Shown here: piece by piece, positions 11,354 to 21,491 of the stretch
Position numbering within the stretch: the stretch's first letter is position 1
Layout: every line of letters starts with the position of its first letter
NCBI GenBank assembly: GCA_023515795.1
Contig: JALGPX010000016.1
Span: forward strand, 1 to 58,117
Source: Amoeboaphelidium occidentale
Taxonomy: Eukaryota; Aphelidiomycota; Aphelidea
Reading direction: 5' to 3'
DNA: 58,117 bases
Program-made: the position numbers and the translations under genes
Notes under the pieces: model-generated
Databases searched by the model: none
The model's input: the letters and a program-made list of their open reading frames with translations, nothing else
What the model was told of the DNA's origin: nothing

Positions 11354-12967
11354 ATGGAAATCGACACTGACACAAATTTGACCAACATCTCCAATGGAGT
11401 TCAGCCTGTAAGCGCTGCATCCAATGAAAACAATAATGGCAATCTTCAAAGCGAGAGTGTTGATGATTATGCCAGAAAGTATTTGGCGCAGCAAACTCAG
11501 GAAGTTATCATTCCAAGTTACTCAGCCTGGTTTAGCCTGAATGATATCCACGACATAGAGAAGAATGCATTTCCGGAATTCTTCAGCGGACGGAACAGAT
11601 CCAAAACTCCAGCTGCTTATAAGGAGTACAGAGACTTCATGATTAACACTTATCGCTTGAACCCTTCAGAGTATTTAACGGTCACCGCTACAAGAAGAAA
11701 TCTGGCTGGAGATGTGTGTTCGATTTTAAGGGTTCATGCCTTTCTGGAGCAATGGGGGCTTATCAATTACCAGGTATGTTTTTGCTGCATCAAATGCTAA
11801 TTCGGCTTTATATAGGTAAACCCAGAAACTAGACCTTCCGCATTAGTGCCGCCTTACACAGGACACTTTAGAGTTACAGCGGATACACCAAAAGGCCTTG
11901 TCCCGATAAACCCTGTTGTGTCGGCAGTTCCGTCTAAATTACCTCAAGATGCCTTAGCAGGAGAGAAAATAATCGAAGTTGCTGATGCTTCCAAGACTGC
12001 GCCTGTACAGGGTTTGTCTTCAGGTGTTAGTGCAAATGTTTATGAATCGTCTATGAGGAAGAACACATCATCCAAAACTATTGCTTGTAATGCTTGTGGC
12101 TCGCCCTGCAATAATTTGCGTTACCACAACACCAAGACTCAAGATTTAGATTTGTGTGCGTCTTGCTTTACAGAAGGCAGATTTCCTTCAGGGTCAAATA
12201 GTTCTGAGTTCGTGAAACTAAGCGTTCCTTCAAATAATTTGGATAATGACCAGTGGACTGATCATGAGACTTTGTTGCTTTTAGAGGGAGTTGAAATGTT
12301 TGACGATAATTGGTCCAAAGTCGCAGAGCACGTTGGAACAAGAACAAGGGAGCAGTGTGTTTTAAAATTCCTTCAACTCCCAATTGAAGACTCTTTCTTG
12401 GAAAAAGCAGAAAGTTTGGGACCTTTACAGTATAATAACATGCCGTTTAGTCAAACTGACAATCCTGTCATGAGCGTGGTTGCATTTTTGGCATCTCTAG
12501 TTAATCCTGGAGTTGCTTCTGCAGCAGCTCAAGCTGCTTTGAAGGAAATTAGTACTGAGACAGAAAAGATGCCATCATCAAAAGAATCTGGGAAATTCGA
12601 TTTGCACAAGGCAGCTAGCACTGCATTAGGAGCAGCCGCTGTCAAAGCAAAAGTCCTGGCTGACCATGAAGATAGAGAAATGCAGAGACTTGTTAACGCT
12701 GTCGTAGAACTGCAATTAAAGAAACTTGAGTTAAAAATGTCACAGTTTGAGGAATTGGAGCTGATCATGGAGCAAGAAAAGAGGGAAATTGAAAGGCAAA
12801 GAAGACAATTGTATCTGGACAGAATCGCTCTACAGAAGAATGTTCAAGAGTTAAACAATGGAAATATTCCATCAGATGGTTTCAATGTTGCGCTAGTGGA
12901 CCAAAGAGAAGCAAATATGCTCGTTGATCAATCCATCGCGAAACCGAATGATGTTACAATGCTTTAA
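11354..12967 (+). CDS. SWI3/RSC8/SMARCC-type chromatin remodelling subunit
   Basis: Exons 11354-11773 and 11816-12967 flank a 42-nt intron and encode about 523 residues, similar to yeast Rsc8 (557). Domains in order are: a SWIRM domain (about 50-145; [10 protein letters not shown] near its start and [18 protein letters not shown] across the splice junction); a ZZ-type zinc finger (about 228-265, starting CNACG); and a SANT/Myb domain (about 284-335; W-T-x-H-E-T-L-L-L and [13 protein letters not shown]). A charged coiled coil at about 430-500 would dimerise the subunit. This architecture is that of the core scaffold of SWI/SNF or RSC remodelers. ATG 11354 is the first in frame. SWI3 and RSC8 cannot be told apart by eye. 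Confidence 0.93.
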
Positions 12968-12990
12968 GAGTGTATTCCATAAATTTACGA

Positions 12991-14434
12991 TTACTTTATT
13001 GGCTCTGTCCTAAAATAATCTTCCTCTTCGCTCAGTTGAGCAAATTCGTCAAACTTAAAGATAGAGTCACTACAGCCACCGACAAATCGGTCATAAATTA
13101 ACCTACCGCCTCTTCCAATTCTTCGCCGAGCTCGAGGTAAGCATCGATTCGTTTTTTCAATCAATACGTCTGCCATAAAGAAGTGAGCCCCAGGATGTTG
13201 TGGAAACGTCAGACAAGACTACAGATTAAATTGTACAACTTGAATTCTTACCTCCGTCAAATCCTCCCATAGTACATTGTTTGCTTTTTTGATATTAATT
13301 TCGGCCTCAATCTTAGCCATAAAAGGATCTTTCTGCGGCTGTTGGTCATCGTCTAGAGATGAATGTTTCCTCCGCTTTGATGAGGTTTTTGGCTCCCTTA
13401 ACATTAATTCACTATAATAATTCAGTTACCGTGATGGCGATGAAACTTTGCTTAGTTTCGCAGCTTTTTTCCGGGCTGCTCTTGCTTCTTCATAAATTTC
13501 GTCAGGAACCCCCAGCTGCTCTTTTACGTTCTTAATTAACAGTTTTTGTTCAAAAATTGCATGCTCCATCATAAGATACTCAACACGAAGTTTTTCTCTT
13601 CTATGAACCATATCCGCTATTCTCTTTATGTTGTCGAACTCTGACTTTAGTTGTCGCATTCTTTGCACAGACTGTGCATCAGTTCGCCTTGTCTTTCTTG
13701 TCATCTTGATTTCTCTCTTTCTAAAGCAAACGTAAGGATCCGCATCGCCACCTATATTCTCTTCTACTTTTAAAACAGGCATAAGAGGCTTTAAAAGAGC
13801 TTTCTGCTTCTTGCTTTGCCAGTAATCATAAATGCTATCAACATGCTCACGCACTGCTTGAGATTCCAGAACTAGAAAAGGTTCCAAATCTGTTGATAAG
13901 GCAATATTATCTTCTCTTAATTTCTGCTTCTCAGCAGTAAGATTCTCTAGTTCATTTAGAACAGCTTCAAACTGGTCAACGGTGACATTGCTTCCCATCA
14001 TGTTGCTATCAAACCACGCAATGTCTTCATCATCAGCGCAGTAATTCACGCCAACGCAATCTTCCACTGTATTTGCAAATCGTGTAAGGTTTCCGTAAAG
14101 CTTGAAATTTTGGTTGTATAGCTCATTGTAATCCTCAAAAAAGCTCAGTGCTTTGGGCACCGGGATAGATGCAGAAGCCTGCGAAGACATGGCAGCCTGG
14201 AGATGGTGCTCCTACAAACATAAAAGCAGAACCCAATTGTAATTAATACCTCTTCTTCCTCCTTCTCTACACCCGTAGACACAACAGGAATAGCCCTACT
14301 TGCTTCCTCATCAAGCCCAGGCAAATCCTCCTCTTTGAAAACAGGAATCTTCTTTCTATAGTCTAGTTTCCTTGGCTAAATGGAAAATTAGGTAAATAAG
14401 GACTGCTTATGGAATCGGTGTTAGTTACTCTCAT
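12991..14434 (-). CDS. EPL1: Enhancer of polycomb-like, NuA4 acetyltransferase subunit EPL1
   Basis: Five exons on the minus strand (14434-14429, 14375-14250, 14211-13430, 13396-13252, 13218-12991; introns 53, 38, 33 and 33 nt) give 428 residues in one frame. The first exon is only ATG AGA. The EPcA domain begins at once (PRKLDYRKKIPVF, EEDLPGLDEEA), followed by TGVEKEEEEEHHLQAA, which spans an intron and is diagnostic of the family. The motif DPYVCFRKRE with RKTRRTD follows in the middle of the protein. The C-terminal exon ends in a basic region with RIGRGGRLIYDR, also conserved in EPL1. The protein anchors the Esa1 (Tip60) catalytic module in NuA4. The gene is convergent with SWI3, with 23 bp between stop codons. 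Confidence 0.93.
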
Positions 14435-14532
14435 GGCTTGGGTTGAGTGTGATCAGAAAGCACGGCGATTCAACAAACGATTACGACAACACGACAAAGA
14501 GGAATTCAGTTTATTGCTCAGCCCTGTCCGAG

Positions 14533-15227
14533 TTAAATCCGCGTCTTGTTCGTTTTAAAGAATGCCCTTATAACGAAAACCTGAAATGTTAGTTAAATGG
14601 TCTGTAAAAGGTACCTGAAGCGCAGCCATGCCAATTATCAAAATGCTTTCCGTAATTGCAAAGTAGAATATCCTACTTTCAGTAGACTGCACTGTAGCAA
14701 AGTTTCTGTTTTCTCTTGTGCTGATATACTTCTGGTTCCTGATAATCGAAGAAATGTAAGAGCTGAGCTGAAACAAACTGGTTTCCAAAGGTGTCAAATG
14801 TTCAAGATCTAAATGCTTCACAGGGACATCAGCCTTAATAGCAAATTCATCATTCTCTGCGACAATTTCGAAATCAATGACCTTCTCGGCGAATGTGGAC
14901 ATCCCATTCATGAAACAGAAGGCATATTCTCCGGTAGCTGGCGCAGCAAAAACTTCATCAGCCTGTCTCTCTTTGTGACCAGATGAAATCGGAGTATTTG
15001 ACGGACCAGTGACGGAATAGTCGATATCGAAAGATCCTCCGCTTTGTACCTTTAAAGATCATTTTAGCGCTTCTGGGCCTTACCGCAAAGTAAAAGGAAA
15101 CCTTCTGACCAGGATTTTTGACATACACAAAGAAGCACGCCTTCTCGCTTGCCTGGACAGTGTAGGTCATCGAAGAAGCGAGTGAATGGCCAAGAAAGCC
15201 CAGCAGTAAAATCCACAAATGGATCAT
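14533..15227 (-). CDS. p24 family (emp24/TMED) cargo receptor
   Basis: Exons 15227-15084, 15049-14615 and 14580-14533 (introns 34 and 34 nt) encode 208 residues, the usual p24 size. The protein has a cleavable signal peptide (residues 1-18), a GOLD domain with the expected two cysteines (one near residue 31, one in YAFCFMNGMS), and a membrane-proximal coiled coil with RENRNFATVQSTESR. A single membrane span near the C-terminus follows, then a short cytoplasmic tail containing FFK. p24 proteins cycle between ER and Golgi, where they recruit COPI/COPII coats and carry GPI-anchored cargo. The subfamily (alpha to delta) cannot be fixed by eye. The first two bases of the start codon overlap an unused plus-strand ATG at 15226. 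Confidence 0.9.
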
Positions 15228-15373
15228 GTTGGAGAAACATTTGAGAGCGTTTGAGACTTTCTTACAGAAACTATTTCTAGGACACTCTCACGGAATTTAT
15301 CACTGATGATGAAAGAAGGCCTGCGCTTCTTCAGGAGCTGATTTACACTTTGAACTCCCGTTTGTCAGTTTTG

Positions 15374-16309
15374 ATGGTGGCAATAGGATCAAACAGCAGT
15401 AATAATCTCGATCTTGCATTGGATCTACTTAAGAGCGGGCATAGAATAGATGCGCGTTCAAAGCTTCAACGAAGGCAAATAGAAATTGAGTTCTTGGAAG
15501 ATTACGGTTCTGTATGCTGTTCGCTTGGTAATACAAAGTAAATTGTTATGCATTATGTGTTCATCGTAATCTTTGCACAGGTTTATTATAAATGTCACGT
15601 CGGAAGCAGTACAGCCGTCTTTAGATAGGCCATCAGAGGGTATCTTGAGATTCTTTTGCGATTTAGGAGGACAAGGGCTTGGAAGCAAGAATGATCGGTA
15701 ATAGTCTTGAATGCACCGATTGATTTTAGGACTTCGACAAAGGAGCGCTTGCTGAACAGACATCTAGAGAAGGTATTCAAGTCCAGCAGAGCGATAGACA
15801 CGGAAGGTCTATGTATTGTATCCTCTATACTTGTTTGGAGCATTCGCGTTGATGTGCGACTTGTTTCTGATGATGGGAATTTGACTACTTGCGCTGTTTT
15901 GGGGACATTGGCTGCTTTAATACATTTTAGGCGACCAGATGTTACCGTTGTTGGAGATTCAGATATTACAATTCACGATCCTGAAAGTAGGAATCCTGTT
16001 CCTCTGTCGATTCATCATACACCTATAACATCCACATACTCTCTCTGTACTATCAATGGTCAGCCTAGTTTCATAACTGATCCCTCAGCTATTGAAGAAA
16101 GCGTGGAGTTGGGTTCACTCACAATCGCTGTTAATCCTCAAAGGGAAATATGCGTGTTACAGAAATCGGGAGGTGTGCCGTGCTCCATTGACACAGTTAA
16201 AGAATTATGTGAAATTTCGATCCAGGAAGCGAGACAAAGCGTCGACTTCATAATGTCTTTGTGCAAAGAAGATTTGAAGAAACGCAGCACTAAACTTGTT
16301 GACCGTTAG
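15374..16309 (+). CDS. RRP45: Exosome core subunit RRP45/EXOSC9 (RNase PH-like)
   Basis: Exons 15374-15537, 15581-15697 and 15730-16309 (introns 43 and 32 nt) encode 286 residues, like human EXOSC9 without its C-terminal extension. The family pattern is clear: GHRIDARS at the N-terminus, DYGSVCCSLGNTK, then DRPSEGILRF across the first intron. Later motifs are IDTEGLCIV, VWSIRVDVRLVSDDGN, HFRRPDV and RNPVPLSIHH. The protein forms part of the six-subunit exosome ring in nucleus and cytoplasm and is expected to be catalytically inactive. ATG 15374 gives the usual 20-25 residues before the RIDAR motif. The frame stays open upstream to about 15281, so a longer start is possible. Confidence 0.93.
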
Positions 16310-16317
16310 AAATAGAA

Positions 16318-17214
16318 ATGACTACTTTGACTGAATTTCGAATGCTCCAACAGAAGCGGGACTTTCTTGGACTTCTTAAAAGAGAAGCTTTACTAGAAAT
16401 CCTCGAGACTTACAATAACATCTTCTTGTGTCATCATGGCAGCTTTGTTTCGCACTTGGTCACAGAGCTCTCTGAAAAAGTACCTACGAAATTAAGTTGG
16501 CAATCTGTCTTGAATGAATGCTGGTCGAGTATGAAAAGCTCAAATAGTTGCATTGTGTCGAGAGTCTATTGGGATTTCGCGGAGGAATTGGATAGTATTT
16601 CTATGGAGAATGAGCGACCAGAATTATGGGACTTTGTCCAGCACTCGAGGCTTCGTATTGTGCCCTCTAGCCGTGTGATTTTTTCTGACACAGTTATTAG
16701 AAGCTACGAAGATATATTTGGTTTCTTGTTTCAGCTATTCTTCGCAAAGCAGAGGTTCACGCAAAAGTATTCTGTTCTGTCTGAACATTCCAAGAAAGAC
16801 ACCGGAAAGGTTGAAATGATAAGAAACTGGCTCTACAAGTGGTCAAGTTATGCTGATATAGTAACAAGAAGCCAGCGCGACTTGTTTGAATCAACGCTTG
16901 CTGAAATGATTGTACTGAGCCATTCTAGTGACGAAAACACCGAGTTTATCACTGAATTATGCAGGGAAGTCGAAAGTATGCTTCAAAATATTGTCAAAAT
17001 GCTGTTCCTATTGGAAAGTCAAAAGCCCGTGTACAAGCTAATGTGTGGGATCCTCAGAGTGATAAATGAGTTTTCCCTGCTAGATAGTTTCGAAAAGGAG
17101 AGGCATGATGAGCTTCTAGAAAGAATGGATCTATTGAAGAGAATCTTGGGATCCATTCAATTACTGGAATCAACAACCAAGGAGTTTTTCGTGCACTTGG
17201 AAAAACTAGCATAG
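16318..17214 (+). CDS. Short gamma-tubulin complex protein (Spc97/Spc98 family), C-terminal domain only
   Basis: The 298-residue protein resembles the C-terminal (GRIP2) half of gamma-tubulin complex components. CHHGSFVSHLVTELSEK matches the LLxQGDFxxHFxD segment. RSYEDIFGFLFQLFFAKQRF matches the YxxIFxFLLxLKR helix. The later helices (WLYKWSSYADIVTRSQRD, then LLESQKPVYKLMCGILRVINEF) follow the GCP order to the end of the fold. Family members are normally over 600 residues because of an N-terminal GRIP1 domain. Here GRIP1 is absent, and the RRP45 stop codon is only 8 nt upstream, so no room exists for it. The protein may still bind gamma-tubulin at a microtubule-organising centre. Which GCP it derives from is not clear. 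Confidence 0.65.
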   Translation: MTTLTEFRMLQQKRDFLGLLKREALLEILETYNNIFLCHHGSFVSHLVTELSEKVPTKLSWQSVLNECWSSMKSSNSCIVSRVYWDFAEELDSISMENERPELWDFVQHSRLRIVPSSRVIFSDTVIRSYEDIFGFLFQLFFAKQRFTQKYSVLSEHSKKDTGKVEMIRNWLYKWSSYADIVTRSQRDLFESTLAEMIVLSHSSDENTEFITELCREVESMLQNIVKMLFLLESQKPVYKLMCGILRVINEFSLLDSFEKERHDELLERMDLLKRILGSIQLLESTTKEFFVHLEKLA

Positions 17215-17216
17215 AT

Positions 17217-19608
17217 TTAGGCTTGAGATTCTGCTTCTTGTACTTCTGCTTGCATTATCTTCATTCTGTTCAGTGCTCTCTTTGCATACTCAATCTTTCC
17301 AGCTTTCTTAAAAGCCACAGCCATCATCTTTGTCTCTTCTATCTCCTTTTTGACGTTTTGTAAATATAATTCCATTGTTAACTGCTCGCTCTGGACCTGA
17401 AGAACTAGAAGCTGAAGCCTGATTTGTATTTGTCTAATCCTGTCTTCATCCTCATCTGATACTTTACCCTTGACCTTATCATGCACAACTTTCTGTTGAA
17501 GCTCTTTGAGTTCTGCTTCGAGGGCATTATTCGACTGCATTGAGTCTACCTGTTCAAACCTCACAATGAGATCATTAATTTCTTCACTTGTTTCCTCCTT
17601 GACTGGCAGTGAGACAGGACTTGTAGGAGATTTCAATGAAGAAGGTGAACTCTTAGTTGACGTAATCTTTGCACTATGAACCTTTTCCTGGTTTGGTGAA
17701 ACAACTTGAGGTGGTGCAGAATCATGCCTTGCTTGATTTCTTGAAGCCAGAAAGGAATTAAATGGAGTCAAATCAGTGGTATCCGATACTATCCATCTTT
17801 CAGTTCTTTTTAAAGCCTGTTTTTTCACAAGAGGTTGTCTTAGACGGACTTTCACTTCTATCTTTCCTCCAACCGGTCTACGATTATTTGCGTCCATCAA
17901 ATCCACAATACCATGAACTTCTGATTTTTCTGTTAAATCATTGAGTTTGATTTCAGCGTGCCCTACAAAACTCTGGCCCCATAGGAAGCCTTTGTGATGA
18001 TAAATATCTAGAATAAGCTTCTTTCTTTCAATATGCCTTAAAAATCCTTTCGTTCTTTCGATGGGAATTCTCTTTTCGCTATTCCATTCTGGATTTACTC
18101 CTCGACTCTAGCTATTAGATTCCAATACTTGAAAAAAACCTTATCAGTTTCTCCTTTAGATAAATGTGATTGCGGCTTGTCAGGAGGAGGCCATGCGACG
18201 TCCCATTTGACAAAACAGTTCAAGTCCGCACCAAGAGCAACTTCCTTGCAAACACATCCAAGACCTTTTATAACAGATATGGACATTTCGTTGAGCGCAA
18301 TGTCATCATTTATATCTTCAACAAGAAATTCAAGGTCCAAAGATCGCACGCTGAAGGCTTGTTTAGATGCTTTTAGAGTCGCAATATCTCTGGTAAATAT
18401 TGCACTGATTTCTTCCAAACGTTTGCTTCTTTCTAAATCCCCTTGAACAAGGAATAACTTGGCGTACTTGATTGCCTTTTCAACTTGCGTTACAAGTAAC
18501 TTCAACGCATCTTGATAATTCTCGACAGTGGCCTCCAGTTCAGGAAGGCCGACCTTCTTTGTACCAGATAATTTTCTTTTCTCAACTTTTACAACTGAAG
18601 CAGGAACTTTTAAAGCCGGGGCTGGTATAGATGACGGGATATTTGTAGCTTCTTGAATAGGAGGAGGCATTTGTGACCAGTCAACAGAAACTCCGGAGTC
18701 AAACTTCCGCAAAAGATCATCAATTACTTTAGAGCTTAACAAAAACTCCTTCGCTTTAGTAATATTCCCTGCGGTCTTTGCATTTAATGCGGCCTTTTTA
18801 TATTCGTTGGCTCTTTGAATTGCTATATCTCGTTTCTGCATGTGATCATTACCAGGCGCATTTCTAAGATTTAGTATCGAGTCTAACTTTTCCTGCAGCT
18901 TTTTAGAGCCATCGTATGCCTGTTTCGCAGCTGAAATATTATTTTCTCTCTTAAAAGACAAAGCTCTCATACGTTCCAACTTTATGTATTTTTCCAAAAC
19001 GGCAGGATCGTTACATTTCAACTTTTCTTGTAACGGAAGATAGCCATCATCTTCAGGCACTTTCTCAGTCTCTTTGGTATCAAGAGTATCGACAGTTTCG
19101 TTAACAGAGTCCTCAATGACTTCTTGCGTTTCTTCCTGAGCAACAACATTTTCCGCGCCATCAGCAACATCATCGTCGCCTTCAATACCAAGAGCGCGAA
19201 GCTCTGCCAATAAAGTGGGATCTTTTAAATCATCTTCCGTCACTTGAACATTGTCTACGTCAACCTCAAGATGATCGTGAACTACAATAGGCGCAGGTGT
19301 AACAGCGACAGGTTGTGGACTCTTTTGCTTTTTCGTGACCTGTTTCGGTTGTGCCACAGACACCACAGGTTCCGGAATCTCTTCGCCCATTAACTCTGCA
19401 TATTCTCTCTAAAAGCCAAAAGTTTAAAAGATTCCGACTTTTACGCTAAATGCACACATACCATCAAATCAGGATCATTCAATAGATCTTCCTCATTAAC
19501 ATTATTCAGGTCCGCAATAGCAAAATCAAATCCTGCTGCAACACTGGAATCTTTCTTTGGTGCATTTCCTTTTGTACCGGAACTTTGGCCAGGCAGAAAT
19601 GAAAACAT
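17217..19608 (-). CDS. CC2D1/Lgd-like protein (DM14 repeats and C2 domain), ESCRT-III regulator
   Basis: Exons 19608-19462, 19408-18129 and 18078-17217 (introns 53 and 50 nt) give 762 residues. The N-terminal acidic region has LLNDPDLMREYAELMG across the first intron. At least three DM14-type helical repeats follow (KREN-ISAAKQAYDGSKKL; YKKAALNAKTAGNITKAKEF; AIKYAKLFLVQGDLERSKRL). The C2 domain (about 460-590) contains FNEKRIPIERTKGFLRHI at the second junction and GGKIEVKVRLRQPL at its end. A Ser/Pro-rich linker and a helical tail with NALEAELKELQ resemble CC2D1A. Such proteins bind CHMP4/Snf7 in endosomal sorting. Only 2 nt separate its stop codon from that of the upstream convergent gene. 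Confidence 0.88.
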
Positions 19609-19666
19609 TTTGAACTTTGTTTCCACGATTCTTTGACAGACGCAAAACACAAATTTTACGGAAATC
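19609..19666. promoter_or_regulatory. 58-bp divergent promoter (CC2D1 / BAP31)
   Basis: Only 58 bp separate the start codons of the CC2D1 gene on the minus strand and the BAP31 gene on the plus strand. Both promoters and 5' leaders must fit here or extend into the neighbouring coding sequence. No TATA box is evident. Confidence 0.5.
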
Positions 19667-20358
19667 ATGGCCACAATTCACTTCACTTTAGTTTTCGGTA
19701 ACGCTTTCAATTAAGCCACGACTTATCCGCTGTAGTTTTATTGATGGTTGAGATGGGGCTGTTTACCATCGTATTGGTTCCAATGCCAGCCCGTTTCAGA
19801 CAGGCAGTCTTTAAATGGATCGGAGAGTCCAAATTGGCAGCGAAGGCTCAGCGTGTCTTGAGAATCCTGAACGTTTTCATTTTCATCCTCTTCTTGGACT
19901 CCTTCAACAGAGCCTTCAAAGCTGAATCGTCTGATCATTTGCGTGAGCCACTTGGCGCAGCGATGCCTCTGAATGATACTCTACAGAACAGCAAGATATT
20001 CCGTGCTCAGAGAAATATGTACCTAACAGGCTTCACCCTGTTCCTGTCTTTGATATTGAACAGATTTGTTGGAATGATTATGCATATGACCAAAGTTGAG
20101 CAACAATTGGCAGCTCTGAAGGGACAAGGACAAGCTGCTGAAGGTTCCGCTAGAGATGCTGAAGATTTGGAGGAGAAGGTTGCAAAGTTGGAAGAGGAAT
20201 TGAAGGATGCCAGAACTGAAGCAAAGAAGGGTTACGCTGCGATCGCGCAAGCCAAGAACTTGAGCAAAGAATACGACACTCTTTCAGAAAAGTATTCTGC
20301 ATTGGAGCGTAAATTGGATTCTTATGAAGGAGGCATCGATTCCAAGAAGGACAACTAA
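19667..20358 (+). CDS. BAP31/YET-family ER membrane chaperone
   Basis: Exons 19667-19697 and 19736-20358 (38-nt intron) encode 217 residues. The junction yields FTLVFVLLMVEMGLF, the first membrane helix of BAP31 proteins. Next comes a loop with VPMPARFRQAVF and two more helices (about 44-60 and 100-116). SFNRAF matches the conserved SxNR motif. The C-terminal third is a long charged coiled coil, ending in KKDN. This ending is close to, but not exactly, a canonical KKXX ER-retrieval signal. The family acts in ER quality control and in sorting of membrane proteins. The intron supplies the true N-terminus; the Met codons in exon 2 fall inside the first helix. Confidence 0.92.
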
Positions 20359-20409
20359 GTCAAGCAGACAAGTAACAAGCTAATAAATCTTTTTTAGTCA
20401 TAGTAAACA

Positions 20410-20816
20410 TCATAGCAGACCCATCTTCTTGTAAACTTCTGTTGGTATTCTGTTTTGCATTTTTCCTGCCTCATCTACGTACCCAACCGGAATGTGGAGG
20501 TGTCCATTCGTGTAGACGTACTTTGTGTCGGGATCAACGTATTTCGACGCTGGTTTAAGAACATCTGCTACAGCGTGTGTCTTTCTCTTGCTAAATCGTG
20601 TCGTCTTCACTATGCGCACCACATCTCCAACGAGCGTTTGTCCCGTTTCGTCGTGTGCCATATAGTTTTTGTGTCTGATTATCGCCTTCATTGATTAAAG
20701 GGATGCATGGGATATCGTACCTTTTGATACTTTGGCAGAAACTTTTCGAATGGCACGCGTACCTTTGCTGTCTTTGGGGTTTGTGTTGATATGACGTATC
20801 CAATAAGATTCTTCAT
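20410..20816 (-). CDS. Mitochondrial small-subunit ribosomal protein uS17m
   Basis: Exons 20816-20721 and 20685-20410 (35-nt intron ending AAG) encode 123 residues. The N-terminal half has the S17 pattern MKNLIGYVISTQTPKTAKVR with a following KYQK. The junction continues into AIIRHKNYMAHDE and VGDVVRI, which is the second half of the OB fold in all S17 proteins. A C-terminal extension of about 45 residues is typical of mitochondrial forms. A cytosolic S11/uS17 would carry a longer N-terminus, so the mitochondrial assignment is favoured. Met 20816 is chosen because it directly precedes the conserved core; a longer in-frame start at 20903 would overlap the cyclophilin start codon. Confidence 0.85.
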
Positions 20817-20875
20817 TGCTATCGTGTCTGTGCCGTTGATCCAACAGAAACGATGCGCCGGTCTTAATTTGATCA

Positions 20876-21478
20876 ATGAGTGCTTCAACTGAACCAAATC
20901 CAATTGTGTTTTTTGATATAAGCATTGGCGGGCATGACGCGGGGAGGATTAAATTTGAGCTGTTTAAGGATGTGTGTCCCAAGACTGCAGAAAACTTTAG
21001 ACAGTTCTGCACCGGAGAGTTCAAGAGGGATGGAAAGCCTGTTGGGTATAAAGGCGCAAAGTTTCATAGAATTATAAAAGACTTCATGGTGCAGGGCGGT
21101 ATTTGTCTACAGGATAGCGAATGTGAATTGTTTTAGGCGATTTTGTGAATGCTGATGGTACTGGGACTCTTAGCATATATGGAGATTCGTTCCCAGACGA
21201 GAATTTCACACTCAAACACGACAAGGCTGGATTGCTCTCCATGGCAAACTCCGGCAAAGATACAAATGGCTGTCAGTTTTTCATAACTTGCGCTAAAGCA
21301 GATTTCCTAGACGGCAAACATGTAATTTGAAACAATTATGCATGATCTTATATTCTAGGTCGTGTTTGGTCGCGTAGTTGATGGCATTCTTACACTAAGA
21401 AAGATGGAAAACGTTTCTACTGGTAACAATAACAAACCAAGAGTTGATGTGATCATCCGAGAGTGTGGTGAAATGTAA
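20876..21478 (+). CDS. Cyclophilin H-type peptidyl-prolyl isomerase (spliceosomal)
   Basis: Exons 20876-21098, 21137-21321 and 21359-21478 (introns 38 and 37 nt) encode 175 residues; human PPIH has 177. The catalytic fold is complete: [29 protein letters not shown] with the active-site Arg and Phe, then [16 protein letters not shown] and the Trp-position segment [16 protein letters not shown]. The N-terminus ([16 protein letters not shown]) and C-terminus (RECGEM) match cyclophilin H, the U4/U6.U5 tri-snRNP isomerase, better than cyclophilin A. The active-site tryptophan of human CypA is replaced by Phe in DFLDGKHV. Its start codon lies 59 bp from the divergent uS17m gene. Confidence 0.92.
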
Positions 21479-21491
21479 CAACTCATAAATC

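Noticed and set aside
15226-15300. Plus-strand ATG at 15226 as an upstream RRP45 start
   Set aside because: Its frame ends at a stop near 15304, and no GT-AG intron restores the RRP45 frame.
18079-18128. Alternative 20-nt or 40-nt introns in CC2D1
   Set aside because: Only the 50-nt choice ending at 18079 keeps the frame and restores the conserved FNE segment of the C2 domain; the 40-nt option breaks the frame.
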